NCBI RefSeq assembly: GCF_004138485.1
Contig: NZ_RYEV01000005.1
Location: 558,001-622,000 of the forward strand
Origin: Peristeroidobacter soli
GTDB lineage: Bacteria > Pseudomonadota > Gammaproteobacteria > Steroidobacterales > Steroidobacteraceae
Length of the DNA stretch: 64,000 nt
Direction: 5' to 3'
This document shows positions 35,484 through 44,339 of this stretch, piece after piece (the first letter of the stretch is position 1; every line of letters starts with the position of its first letter). Both the position numbers and the translations under genes were made by a program. The notes beneath the pieces are model-generated. The model was not told where the DNA came from, searched no databases, and saw only the letters and a program-made list of their open reading frames with translations.

Positions 35484-35494
35484 GAGTGTCATAC
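35484..35494 (+). promoter_or_regulatory. putative operator copy upstream of the DUF2341-ExbB gene
   Basis: GAGTGTCATAC fits the GTNTGTCATAC consensus at 9 of 11 positions. It sits five bases after the preceding stop and 145 bases before GTG 35639, in a 159-base AT-richer gap that must hold the promoter of the energy-transduction genes. Confidence 0.35.
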
Positions 35495-35638
35495 AGGTGC
35501 ATGACGCCCGAAATTCATAGTGTATTTGTCACGAAATCATCACGTCGGATCGAAATAATTCCGGCCGCGGTTCGCTGGCTGCGAAGCGCACATCACTAAA
35601 TACATCGTCGTTTAGACCAAGCCGAGACGCCCAATCCC

Positions 35639-37453
35639 GTGCGCAAGTTACTTGCAGTGCTGTTCTGTTGTCTGCCGATGGCGAGTCACGCCTGGTGGAA
35701 TGACGAGTGGAATTTCCGCAAGGAAATCACCTTTGATTCGACCCCCGCGGCCGCCGACATCGCGGCGACGCCGGTGGATGTGCCGGTGCTGATTCGCCTG
35801 CACCTCGGCAACTTCGGCTATTTCGGCGACACGCAGCCCGACGGCAGCGACATGCGCGTGGTGGCGGGCGATGACAAGACGCCGCTGAAATTCCACATCG
35901 AGCGTTACGATCCCACCAATCAGATGGCGTTCATCTGGGTACGCGTGCCGCGCATCGCCGGCGCCAGCAACGCCGAAAAGATCTATCTCTACTACGGCAA
36001 TCAGAAGGCCACGACGGCGCCGCCGGCTGCCGATACCTACGACGCCACGCAGGCGGCGGTTTATCACTTCGGTCCGGACGACGCGGCGCTCGCCGACAGC
36101 ACGGCCAACGACAACGACGCGGCCTCGTCGACTGCTGAAATGACACCGGCTTCCTTGATCGGGGGCGGCGCGAAGTTCGCGGGCAGCTCGGTCATCAGCA
36201 AGCCGTCGACTGCGTCGCTGCGCCTGATTCCCGCCAAGGGCGGCACGCTGTCCGCCTGGGTGCGCATCGACCAGCCGCAAGGCAATGCTCAAGTGGTCGG
36301 CCTGGATGATCAGGGCAAGCGTTGGGTCATCGGCATTCGTGGCGCGCAGGTTTATTCCGCGCTGACCGGCGCGAGTGGAGAGGTCGAGGCGCTGAGCCCG
36401 GAGCAGATCGCGACCGGTGCCTGGCATCACGTCGCCGCGACGGTGGGCGGCGGCAAATTGATTCTGTTCGTCGACGGCAAGGAAGCAGCGAACGTGGCTG
36501 CGCAGCCGGTCGAGGTCGCTGGTACGTTGAACATCGGCAACAGCACCGCGGGCAACAGCGGCCTGGTCGGTGAAGTCGACGAAGTGCAGGTCGCCAACAG
36601 TGCGCGTGCACCGGAATGGATCGCGGCCTCGGCGAAGGCACAAGGCCAGGAATCGCCGCTGGTGGTGTACGGCGCCGACGCACAGAAAGAAGGCGGCGAT
36701 GTTTCCTATTTCAAGGTGACGATGCAGAACGTCACCGTCGACGGCTGGGTGGTCATCATCATTCTGGCCATCATGTTCGTGATCGCGTTGCTGGTCATGA
36801 TCGCCAAGGCGCTGTACCTGTCCAAGATCAAGAAACAGAACGCCGCGTTCCTGAAGGAATATCAGGCCATGCACGGCGATCCGACTGCGCTGGATCACGA
36901 AGAGAGCAAGGACGAGGCGGGCGATGCCGCGCTGGATGAATCGCCGTTCATGCCGCACTTCGGCGAGAAGGGCGAAGCGAAGTTCAAGTTCTCCACTCTG
37001 TATCGTCTGTATCACCACGGCGTGCAGCAGATGGTCGGACGCGTCGGCTTGAAGTCGGCGGGCGCCCGCGCGGCGACGACGCTCACGCCGCAGTCGATCG
37101 AAGCGATCCGCGCCACCATGGACGCCACCATGGTGCGCATGACACAGAAACTACAGTCGCAGATGGTGTTGCTCTCCATCGCCATCGCCGGCGGTCCGTT
37201 CCTGGGTCTGCTCGGCACGGTCGTCGGCGTGATGATCACGTTCGCGGCCATCGCGGCCAGCGGCGACGTTAACGTCAACGCGATCGCACCTGGTATCGCC
37301 GCAGCGCTGGCCGCGACCGTCGCCGGCCTCGGCGTCGCGATCCCGGCCTTGTTCGGCTACAACTGGTTGAACACGCAGATCAAGGAAGTGAACGCCGACA
37401 TGCGCGTGTTCGTCGACGAGTTCGTTACGCGAGTCGCGGAGCACTACAGCTAA
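35639..37453 (+). CDS. DUF2341-LamG-ExbB fusion (MotA/TolQ/ExbB proton channel family)
   Basis: A 604-residue inner-membrane protein. Signal peptide 1-18, then DUF2341 (about 19-125, WWNDEWNFRKEITFD ... KIYLYYGN). A LamG/concanavalin-like domain follows (about 140-345, GGTLSAWVRID, WHHVAATVGGGKLILFVDGKE). Then comes a membrane helix (369-391), a cytoplasmic stretch with charged residues (395-505), and the MotA/TolQ/ExbB core with two further helices (about 512-540 and 550-577, including GGPFLGLLGTVVGVM). ExbB proteins use the proton gradient with ExbD to drive TonB. Here the periplasmic side carries domains common in glycan binding. Its stop overlaps the ExbD start (TAATG). GTG 35639 lacks a strong ribosome binding site. 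Confidence 0.9.
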   Translation: MRKLLAVLFCCLPMASHAWWNDEWNFRKEITFDSTPAAADIAATPVDVPVLIRLHLGNFGYFGDTQPDGSDMRVVAGDDKTPLKFHIERYDPTNQMAFIWVRVPRIAGASNAEKIYLYYGNQKATTAPPAADTYDATQAAVYHFGPDDAALADSTANDNDAASSTAEMTPASLIGGGAKFAGSSVISKPSTASLRLIPAKGGTLSAWVRIDQPQGNAQVVGLDDQGKRWVIGIRGAQVYSALTGASGEVEALSPEQIATGAWHHVAATVGGGKLILFVDGKEAANVAAQPVEVAGTLNIGNSTAGNSGLVGEVDEVQVANSARAPEWIAASAKAQGQESPLVVYGADAQKEGGDVSYFKVTMQNVTVDGWVVIIILAIMFVIALLVMIAKALYLSKIKKQNAAFLKEYQAMHGDPTALDHEESKDEAGDAALDESPFMPHFGEKGEAKFKFSTLYRLYHHGVQQMVGRVGLKSAGARAATTLTPQSIEAIRATMDATMVRMTQKLQSQMVLLSIAIAGGPFLGLLGTVVGVMITFAAIAASGDVNVNAIAPGIAAALAATVAGLGVAIPALFGYNWLNTQIKEVNADMRVFVDEFVTRVAEHYS

Positions 37454-37860
37454 TGTCTGCATCAGCCGAAGAGAAAGACGTATACGACGAGATCAACATC
37501 ACCCCGATGCTCGATCTCGCGTATGTGCTGCTGGTGATCTTCATCATCATGACCACCGCGTCGGTTCAGGGCATCAAGGTGAACCTGCCCAAGGCGAGCG
37601 AGACGCCGGCGCTGGCGAAGCCTAAAACCAAGGCGATTTCCATCACCGCCGACGGCACGGTCTATCTCGACACGTATCCAGTCACGCTGCCGGAGCTCGA
37701 GAATCTGCTGCGTCAGTATAAGGCCCAGGATCCGGAGCTGCCGGTGATCATCAAAGCCGACTCCACGATTCAGTATCAGAAGGTGGTCGACGTGCTCGAC
37801 CTGGTGGGACGGCTGGAGATCACCCAACTCGGCCTCGTGACGCAGCGACTGGTCAAGTAG
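37453..37860 (+). CDS. exbD: ExbD/TolR family biopolymer transport protein
   Basis: A 135-residue inner-membrane protein with a short cytoplasmic N-terminus. A single membrane helix (about 20-42) contains the essential aspartate D21 in the family motif NITPMLDLAYVLLVIFIIM. A periplasmic ExbD domain makes up the rest. It pairs with the ExbB-type protein encoded immediately upstream (one-base overlap) to form a proton-driven motor. The TonB-like gene follows after 13 bases, completing an ExbB-ExbD-TonB set. Confidence 0.95.
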   Translation: MSASAEEKDVYDEINITPMLDLAYVLLVIFIIMTTASVQGIKVNLPKASETPALAKPKTKAISITADGTVYLDTYPVTLPELENLLRQYKAQDPELPVIIKADSTIQYQKVVDVLDLVGRLEITQLGLVTQRLVK

Positions 37861-37873
37861 CGGAAGGCGTGTT

Positions 37874-38503
37874 GTGAACAAACACCGCTGGCAACGCTAC
37901 GTGCCGCTCGCCGCCGGCACGGTCATTGTGCTCGTGGTCGGTGTGCTGCTGATCAAGTTCGTGATGAACCTGATGGCGCAGAAGCCAGAGGGGCCGCAGC
38001 GTCAGGTGGCGCAGGTGGTGAAGATCGTGCGACCGCCCGAGGATCAACCGCCGCCGCCGCCGCCGCCACCGGAAGAGAAGATCGAGGAGCCGCTCGAACA
38101 GCAGGAGCCGGACCAGGCCCCTGAAGAAGCTGCGCCTGCCGAGAGTCTGGGCGTGGATGCCGAGGGTAGCGCCGGCGGCGACGGCTTCGGTCTCGCCGCT
38201 CGCAAGGGCGGTCGCGATCTGGTCGGCACGGGCACGGCGCCGTTTCGCTGGTACACCGATCTGGTCGCGAAGAGTCTGGAAGGCTGCTTCTCTGAAGACG
38301 AAGCGGTCCGGCGCGGCAGTTACAAGGTCGACGTGAAAGTGCAGGTCGACAAGGACGGCACCATGCACGTGCTCGACCTGGTCGGCAGCTCGGGTAACAC
38401 CGCGATCGATACGGCGATCCGTAACCGCAAGGGCTGCAACATCGGTCAGGGCCGGCCGGTGGAAGTGCCGGCGCTGGCGACGGTGCGGGTCACCTCGCGC
38501 TGA
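37874..38503 (+). CDS. TonB-like energy transducer
   Basis: A 209-residue protein with the TonB layout: N-terminal membrane anchor (about 10-32), proline-rich spacer with eight consecutive prolines then a Glu/Gln-rich stretch (about 55-90), and a C-terminal domain (about 125-205) with KVDVKVQVDKDGTMHVLDLV, SSG and AIRN. Two cysteines in this domain (EGCFSED and RKGCNIG) could form a disulfide. The usual YP at the start of the TonB domain is replaced by WYTD. GTG 37874 follows ExbD by 13 bases. It would transmit energy from ExbB/ExbD to an outer-membrane partner, which could be the TpsB pore or the nearby porin (inference). Confidence 0.82.
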   Translation: MNKHRWQRYVPLAAGTVIVLVVGVLLIKFVMNLMAQKPEGPQRQVAQVVKIVRPPEDQPPPPPPPPEEKIEEPLEQQEPDQAPEEAAPAESLGVDAEGSAGGDGFGLAARKGGRDLVGTGTAPFRWYTDLVAKSLEGCFSEDEAVRRGSYKVDVKVQVDKDGTMHVLDLVGSSGNTAIDTAIRNRKGCNIGQGRPVEVPALATVRVTSR

Positions 38504-38541
38504 CAAACATATTTGCGAATTGGCATTACAAGAGAATGGGA

Positions 38542-40209
38542 ATGTCGAACCGAACCCGATTGAGCGTGACGATCGCCGCCATCCTGGCGTGCGCCGCTCA
38601 CAGCACCGCGTCCGCGCAGACCAGCGAAACGCAATCGCTGCAGGAGCTGCGTAACACCGTCATCAATCTGCTGGACGGCCTGGTGAAGCGCGGCGTGATC
38701 ACGCGCGAGCAGGCGGAGCAGATGGTCGCCGACGCGCAGTCGAAGGCTGAGACCGATGCCAAGGCGAAGGCCGACGTCGACGCGGCGGAGAAAGATGCCG
38801 TGCGCGTCACTTACGTCCCGCAGATCGTGCGCGATGAAATCAGCAAACAAGTGCGCGCCGAGTTGAAGCCGGAAGTCACCAAGGAAGTGCTCGCCCAGGC
38901 CAAGGAAGAGAAGTGGGGCGTGCCGGGCGCGCTGCCGGACTGGGTCAGTGGCATGCAGCTGTTTGGCGACATCCGGCTGCGTGAGGAGCGCTATGACCAG
39001 GAAATGCCGACCGTGCCGTCGGACTGCGGGCTGGGGCCGGATTTCTGTGTGCTCGACTACCAGGCCATCAATGAGGCCGGCGGCATCGCGGTCAATGACC
39101 TGAGCAGCATCTATCGAAATATCACCACCGAGCGGGTCCGCACGCGCGTTCGCTTGCGCGCCGGGCTGAAGGCTCAGGTCAGCGATGGCATCACCGCCGT
39201 CGTGCGTCTGGCCACGGGCAATCCCGGCGATCCGGTGTCGACCAATCAAACGCTCGGTCAGTACGGCAGCCGCTTCGACATCGCGGTCGATCAGGCTTAT
39301 CTGCGCTTCGACGCCGGCGCTCATTCGGAGCTGCCATGGATGACGGTGTATGGCGGTCGCAATCCGAACCCGTTCGTGTCCACCGATCTGGTATGGGATG
39401 CCGATCTGAACTTCGACGGCGTCGCCGGCACGTGGCGACTCGGCTTCGGCGGCGCAGGCGCCGAGCCCAGCTATGCATTCATCACCGCGGGCGCGTTCCC
39501 GCTTCAGGAAATCGAGCTGAGCACCGATGACAAGTGGCTGTACGCCGGACAGCTGGGCGTGGATTGGTCGTGGGCGGATCGTGCGCGCTTCAAGTTCGCC
39601 GCGGCTTATTACTACTTCGAGAACATCACCGGCATCCGTAATCCGGTGCTCGACAGCCGGGTGTTCGATTACACCGCGCCCAAGTTCATGCAGAAGGGCA
39701 ACACGCTGTTCGACATCCGCAACGACAACAACACGTCCACTTATCTCTTTGCGCTGGCCACCGAGTATCACCTGGCGAATGCCACCGCGATGCTCGAAGT
39801 GCCGATGGGAAGTTACAAGTTGTTCGTGACCGGCGACTACGTGCGCAACCTCGGTTATGACGAGAGCCAGGTGCTGGCGATCGCAGCGGTGGATCGCACG
39901 ACGGATGGCCGGGAGCGTAGCACGGGCTATCAGGGCGAGATCGGTTTCGGTACGGCTCGCACCGGCAGCCGCGGCGACTGGCGTGCGTACGTCGCTTACA
40001 AACATCTCGAGCGCGACGCGGTGGTCGACGCGTTCACGGACTCCGACTTCAATCTCGGCGGCACCGACGCCAAGGGTTATGTGTTGCGCGCCGACTGGTG
40101 GTTCCGAAATCGAGCCGCGCTGTCGTTGCGTTACATCAGCACCAAGTCCATCGACGCGGTGCCGGTGAACGTGGACACCGCGATGCTCGACATCAACGGT
40201 TCGTTCTAG
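38542..40209 (+). CDS. putative porin (Porin_5-type outer-membrane barrel)
   Basis: A 555-residue outer-membrane protein. The signal peptide ends ...STASAQ. A helical N-terminal part (about 25-130) has the recurring LLDGLVKRGVITREQAEQMV motif of this porin family and a coiled-coil stretch. A large barrel follows (DWVSGMQLFGDIRLREERYD onward) ending in F (MLDINGSF). ATG 38542 is preferred because AGAG at 38531 is seven bases away; ATG 38536 is too close to it. It follows the TonB-like gene by 38 bases, so it may be the outer-membrane partner energised or organised by this system. Confidence 0.85.
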   Translation: MSNRTRLSVTIAAILACAAHSTASAQTSETQSLQELRNTVINLLDGLVKRGVITREQAEQMVADAQSKAETDAKAKADVDAAEKDAVRVTYVPQIVRDEISKQVRAELKPEVTKEVLAQAKEEKWGVPGALPDWVSGMQLFGDIRLREERYDQEMPTVPSDCGLGPDFCVLDYQAINEAGGIAVNDLSSIYRNITTERVRTRVRLRAGLKAQVSDGITAVVRLATGNPGDPVSTNQTLGQYGSRFDIAVDQAYLRFDAGAHSELPWMTVYGGRNPNPFVSTDLVWDADLNFDGVAGTWRLGFGGAGAEPSYAFITAGAFPLQEIELSTDDKWLYAGQLGVDWSWADRARFKFAAAYYYFENITGIRNPVLDSRVFDYTAPKFMQKGNTLFDIRNDNNTSTYLFALATEYHLANATAMLEVPMGSYKLFVTGDYVRNLGYDESQVLAIAAVDRTTDGRERSTGYQGEIGFGTARTGSRGDWRAYVAYKHLERDAVVDAFTDSDFNLGGTDAKGYVLRADWWFRNRAALSLRYISTKSIDAVPVNVDTAMLDINGSF

Positions 40210-40233
40210 GACTTGCGTTAGGAGAGACCGATC

Positions 40234-40878
40234 ATGACCGTTCTGTCACGACTGACGCTGGGCGCTTTGAGCTTGCTGCTGGCATCCGGCGCCATGGCGC
40301 AGGTACAGCGCAGCGGCAACGACAATGCTCGCGTCATGCAGCAGCTTCAGCAGCTCACGGCGGAGAAGGCCGCGATGCAGGCCGAGAACACCAAGCTCAA
40401 GACGGATGTGGACAACCTGAAGGCGCAGCTGGCCAGTGCCGCTGCGGCGTTGTCCGCTTCGGAGCAGCGTGCGAAGAAGGTTGCAGCCGGAGCAACGGCC
40501 AAGGAATCGGCGGCCGCGCAGGAGCTCAACGACGCGTTGACTCGCAATCGCTCGCAGATGCAGGAACTCGTGACCCGGTATCGCGAGACTGGCGAGACGC
40601 TGAAGACGGTCGAAACCGAGCGCGACAAGTTGCGCGCGGAGACCTCGACTCAGCAGCGCGACCTCAAGACCTGCGTCGATCGCAACGCCGGCATGTATCT
40701 GCTGACCGATGAGATTCTGCGCAAAGTCGAAGACCGTGGCGTGTGGAGCTCGCTGACCGACAAGGAGCCGTTCACCAGGATCAGCCGCACCCGCCTGGAA
40801 AATCTGATCGACGATTACCGCTATCGGGTCGACGAGCTGCGGGTCAAGGACAAGACCGCGGTGGCTCCGGCGAATTGA
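40234..40878 (+). CDS. periplasmic coiled-coil protein of the secretion locus
   Basis: A 214-residue exported protein. Signal peptide 1-22 (ends ASGAMA), then a long coiled coil (about 30-145) rich in Ala, Gln, Lys and Glu heptads. A conserved-looking C-terminal segment includes LKTCVDRNAGMYLLTDEILRK and LIDDYRYRVDELR. A good ribosome binding site (TAGGAGAG) precedes ATG 40234. It lies 24 bases after the porin gene and 11 before the TPR lipoprotein gene, so all three are probably co-transcribed. It could act as a periplasmic spacer or chaperone. No family is recognised with certainty. Confidence 0.75.
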   Translation: MTVLSRLTLGALSLLLASGAMAQVQRSGNDNARVMQQLQQLTAEKAAMQAENTKLKTDVDNLKAQLASAAAALSASEQRAKKVAAGATAKESAAAQELNDALTRNRSQMQELVTRYRETGETLKTVETERDKLRAETSTQQRDLKTCVDRNAGMYLLTDEILRKVEDRGVWSSLTDKEPFTRISRTRLENLIDDYRYRVDELRVKDKTAVAPAN

Positions 40879-40889
40879 GAGAGGTTGCC

Positions 40890-43313
40890 ATGACGATTTC
40901 ACGCCTGGTCCGATGGACGGCGATCGTTGCCACGGTCGTCGCATCCGCAGCCTGCAGCAATGGCGAAGCGCGCAAGGTCGGTTATCTGGAGCGCGGCGAG
41001 AAATATTTCGCCGCAGCGAATTACGACAAGGCTCGTATCGAAGCACGCAACGCGTTGCAGATCGATCCGAACTACGTCGAGGCGCGTTATCTCGCCGGTC
41101 GCGTGGCGGAGAAAAAGGCCGAGATTCGTGAAGCGGCGGGTAACTACCAGGCCGTGCTCGACGTGAATCCGAAGTTCAGTCCGGCACGCGCGGCGCTGGC
41201 CCGGTTGCTGCTGTTCGGTGGCATGCCCGACAAGAGCCTGGAGCTGGTCGAGGCCGGCCTCAAAGACGATCCGCAGAACGCCGCGCTGTTGACCGTGCGC
41301 GGCGCCGTGCAGGCACAGCGGGGACTCATCCCCGCGGCGCTTGAAGATGCCGAGACCGCCATCAAGGTCGCGCCCAACGATGAGTTCACCATCTCGCTGC
41401 TGGCGTCGCTGTACAAGCAGAGCGCTCGTCTGGACAAGGCCATCGAAGTGATCAATCGCGGGCTCGAACAGCTGCCGAAGAATGTCGAGCTGCGCATCGT
41501 GCTGGCCGATCTGGAAGCGAGCCGTGAGAACTATGCCGCCGTGGAGCAGCAGCTCAAGCAAGTCGTGACACTGGAGCCGAAGAGTTTCTCGCACCACGCC
41601 CGTCTGGCGCGGTTCTATCTGTCCCGCAAGGATCTGCCGAAGGCCGAGGCTACCTGGCGCGACGCCATTGCCGCGGTGGCCGACGGCAAGAGCGAGCGCA
41701 AGGGCAGCGATATCGCGCCCAGGCTCGCGCTGATCGATCTGCTCTGGTCGCAGCGGGGCGAGGAGGCGGGCTTGCAGGAGATGCAGGCCATGATGGCCAA
41801 GGACCCCAAGGATGCCGAGCTGAAGCTGGCCATCGGCGGCTATCTGGAAAAGCAGGGCAAGGCCGACGAAGCCGAAAAGCTGTATCAGGAGGTGTCGAAG
41901 GCCGACGACAAGGATGCGCAGGGATTGAATGCGCGCACTCGCCTGGCCTCGCTGTACCTGAAGCGCAATGACATCGAACGTGCCCAGTCCTTGATCAATC
42001 AGGTGCTCGAAGAGAATCCGCGTGACAACGATGCACTGGCTCTGCGTGCTAACCTCGCATTACAAAAAGGCGATACCAGCACGGCCATCACCGATCTGCG
42101 CGCCGTGTTGCGCGACCAGCCGAATTCGACGCCGGTAATGCGGGCGCTGGCGCAGGCCCATCTGAAGAACAATGAAGTCGCGCTCGCGGAAGAAACATTG
42201 CGCAGCGCCCTGCAAAGCAATCCGAGCGAGGCGCCGACGCGCAAGGCGCTGGCTCAGCTGCTGTTGCAACAAGGCAAGGCGGACCAGGCGCGACTCATCC
42301 TGGATCCGGTCGCCGGCATGCAAGGACTGAGCGACGATCCGGAGATTCTGGACGCGCAGTTCAAGGCGCAACTGGCGACCAGGGATTTCGCTGCCGCTCA
42401 GCAAACAGCGGAGAAGGCCCAGCAGTTGCGACCCAAGGCAGCGATGGGCTGGTATTACGCGGGTCTGGTGGCGGAAACGCAGAAGAATGCCGAGCTCGCG
42501 CGCCAGAACTATGAAAAGGCGTTGGAACTGCAACCGCAAGTCAACGAGCCGCTGACCGCGCTGGTGCGTCTGGATGCAGTCGCGAAAGACAACAAGCGAG
42601 CACTCGCACGCCTCGCGACCGCCATCGAGCGCACACCGAACAACGCCGTGGCACACAATCTGCGCGGCGAGCTGCTCATCGCCGAACGCCAGCCGGATGC
42701 AGCGATCGGCGCGTTCGAAACGGCGATCGAGCATGCCCCGGAGTGGTGGATGCCGTATCGGGGGCTGGCGTTGGCGCAGTTGTCACAGAAACAGAACGAC
42801 GCGGCGGTCGCTGCGTTCCAGCGCGGTATCGAGCGCACCAAGGCAGGCGCTCTGTCCATCGATCTTGCGGCGCTATATGAGCGTGCCGGCAAGCCCGATG
42901 ACGCGATCAAAGTTTATGAGCAATGGGTGAGCCGCGAGCCCAAGTCGTCGCTCGCCAACAGAAACCTGGCGATGCTGTTGTTGAACTATCGCGAAGACCG
43001 CACCAGCGTGCAGCGCGCGACCCAGCTGGCGGAGAGTCTGGCGAATTCCAACGATCCGGCCGCGCTCGAGATTCGCGGCTGGGCCAAGTACAAGAACGGC
43101 GATTTCCAGGGCGCGGTGAACCTGCTGCGTGACGCTGCGTCCAACAGCAAGGAGTCCGCGACGGTTCGCTATCACCTCGGCATGGCGCAGCTGCGAGCGG
43201 GCGACAAGGCCGGCGCGCGGGAAAGCCTGCAAGCCGCGCTCGACCACGGCAAGCCGTTCTTCGGTATCGACGAGGCGCGCGCCACGCTCGATCAGCTCAA
43301 ACAATCCGGTTGA
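40890..43313 (+). CDS. large TPR-repeat lipoprotein (PrsT-like)
   Basis: An 807-residue protein. A signal sequence with a lipobox-like end (VASAAC, lipidated C22) is followed by about twenty tetratricopeptide repeats across the rest (for example YFAAANYDKARIEARNALQI and LALQKGDTSTAITDLRAVLR). It resembles the PEP-CTERM/exosortase-associated TPR lipoprotein PrsT in length and layout, but here it is embedded in a two-partner secretion locus. ATG 40890 follows GAGAGAGG; the frame continues upstream but overlaps the previous gene. It likely scaffolds protein assembly at the periplasmic face of a membrane. Its last bases almost touch the DsbC-like gene. Confidence 0.85.
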   Translation: MTISRLVRWTAIVATVVASAACSNGEARKVGYLERGEKYFAAANYDKARIEARNALQIDPNYVEARYLAGRVAEKKAEIREAAGNYQAVLDVNPKFSPARAALARLLLFGGMPDKSLELVEAGLKDDPQNAALLTVRGAVQAQRGLIPAALEDAETAIKVAPNDEFTISLLASLYKQSARLDKAIEVINRGLEQLPKNVELRIVLADLEASRENYAAVEQQLKQVVTLEPKSFSHHARLARFYLSRKDLPKAEATWRDAIAAVADGKSERKGSDIAPRLALIDLLWSQRGEEAGLQEMQAMMAKDPKDAELKLAIGGYLEKQGKADEAEKLYQEVSKADDKDAQGLNARTRLASLYLKRNDIERAQSLINQVLEENPRDNDALALRANLALQKGDTSTAITDLRAVLRDQPNSTPVMRALAQAHLKNNEVALAEETLRSALQSNPSEAPTRKALAQLLLQQGKADQARLILDPVAGMQGLSDDPEILDAQFKAQLATRDFAAAQQTAEKAQQLRPKAAMGWYYAGLVAETQKNAELARQNYEKALELQPQVNEPLTALVRLDAVAKDNKRALARLATAIERTPNNAVAHNLRGELLIAERQPDAAIGAFETAIEHAPEWWMPYRGLALAQLSQKQNDAAVAAFQRGIERTKAGALSIDLAALYERAGKPDDAIKVYEQWVSREPKSSLANRNLAMLLLNYREDRTSVQRATQLAESLANSNDPAALEIRGWAKYKNGDFQGAVNLLRDAASNSKESATVRYHLGMAQLRAGDKAGARESLQAALDHGKPFFGIDEARATLDQLKQSG

Positions 43314-43318
43314 AGATC

Positions 43319-44050
43319 ATGAACAAGATTTTTCCGATCGCGCTCACAGTGCTGGGCGCGATGTATTCGGCTGTGCTGCCCGCGGCCGACGATGTGGCCA
43401 CGACACTGCGGAAAACGCTGGCGGAGCGCTTTCCCGACATCAAGGTCGAGCGCGTCGGGCCGTCGGTGTTGCCCGGCCTGTACGAAATCGTCACCCCGAG
43501 CGAGATCGTTTATTCCGACGCCAGGGGCGACCATCTGGTGCTCGGCCAGATCATGGATGTGAAGACGCGCGAGAACCTGACGCAGACGCGCTGGAACGAG
43601 CTCAACAAAGTGGACTTCAATGCGCTGCCGTTCGAGCAGGCCATCAAACTGGTCAAGGGGCAGGGGCGGCGCAAGTTCGCGATCTTCGAGGATCCGTTCT
43701 GTCCGTTCTGTCAGGAGCTCGAGAGAACGCTGGAGAGCCTCGACGACGTGACCGTTTATATCTTCCTGTACCCGCTGGAAGGCTTGCATCCGGGCGCCTC
43801 GGATGCGGCACGCGACATCTGGTGCGCGAGCGACCGCGCGGCGGCGTGGAGCAACTGGATGTTGAACAAGAAAGCACCGCCCGAGGCGGCGAATTGCAAG
43901 GACACGCCGGTCGCGAACCTGGTGGCGCTGGGCGAGAAGCTGCGCATCAACTCCACGCCGACCCTGTTCTTTCCGGACGGCTCGCGCGTCCCCGGCGCGA
44001 TCGCGCTCGATAAATTAGAAACAAAGATCGCCGCGACCAACAAACGGTAG
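43319..44050 (+). CDS. DsbC-like periplasmic thioredoxin-fold disulfide isomerase
   Basis: A 243-residue exported protein. The signal peptide ends near residue 22. An N-terminal dimerisation-like domain (about 25-100) contains PSVLPGLYEIVTPSEIVYSDARG, as in DsbC, and the thioredoxin-like domain has the redox motif C128-P-F-C131. A further pair of cysteines (WCAS and NCKD) follows, and INSTPTLFFPDG is the cis-proline region. It shuffles or reduces disulfides of exported proteins. As the last gene of the locus, five bases after the TPR gene, its likely client is the TpsA with four local Cys pairs or the Cys-containing TonB-like protein (inference). Confidence 0.88.
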   Translation: MNKIFPIALTVLGAMYSAVLPAADDVATTLRKTLAERFPDIKVERVGPSVLPGLYEIVTPSEIVYSDARGDHLVLGQIMDVKTRENLTQTRWNELNKVDFNALPFEQAIKLVKGQGRRKFAIFEDPFCPFCQELERTLESLDDVTVYIFLYPLEGLHPGASDAARDIWCASDRAAAWSNWMLNKKAPPEAANCKDTPVANLVALGEKLRINSTPTLFFPDGSRVPGAIALDKLETKIAATNKR

Positions 44051-44091
44051 TAAATGCCGGCGCGCGTCGGGAGTCTTTACGCTCGCGACGC

Positions 44092-44134
44092 GTGTGTCAT
44101 ACGTTTGTTCTCCATCCTGCCGCGTTTGTCATAC
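44092..44134 (+). promoter_or_regulatory. two putative operator copies upstream of the first VPLPA-CTERM gene
   Basis: GTGTGTCATAC (44092-44102) and GTTTGTCATAC (44124-44134) are 32 bases apart, about three helical turns, on the same strand. They lie in the 447-base gap between the DsbC-like gene and the VPLPA-CTERM gene at 44498, which contains no gene I can support. Both match the consensus GTNTGTCATAC fully. Confidence 0.45.
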
Positions 44135-44224
44135 GCGATGCGCGCGTTATACAAATTGTTCACTACGCAGTAACAAACAATTCCTAGATTGCTCAGGCGT
44201 GGTGCGCGACGTGCGGTCAAGCAC

Positions 44225-44235
44225 GTGTGTCACAC
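44225..44235 (+). promoter_or_regulatory. third, symmetric operator-like site
   Basis: GTGTGTCACAC is a near-perfect inverted repeat around the central base. It differs from GTATGTCATAC by symmetric A-to-G and T-to-C changes, which would keep the same dyad. It lies 101 bases downstream of the second site in the same gap. Confidence 0.35.
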
Positions 44236-44339
44236 ACCAGGGTCGATGAACGTGGCTGAAGTCGCAAAACGTTAAAGCGGCGTTCAAAGGCGAGACATGG
44301 CGCATCGTTAGATTTCCAGTATCGAAAGAACACGAGGTC

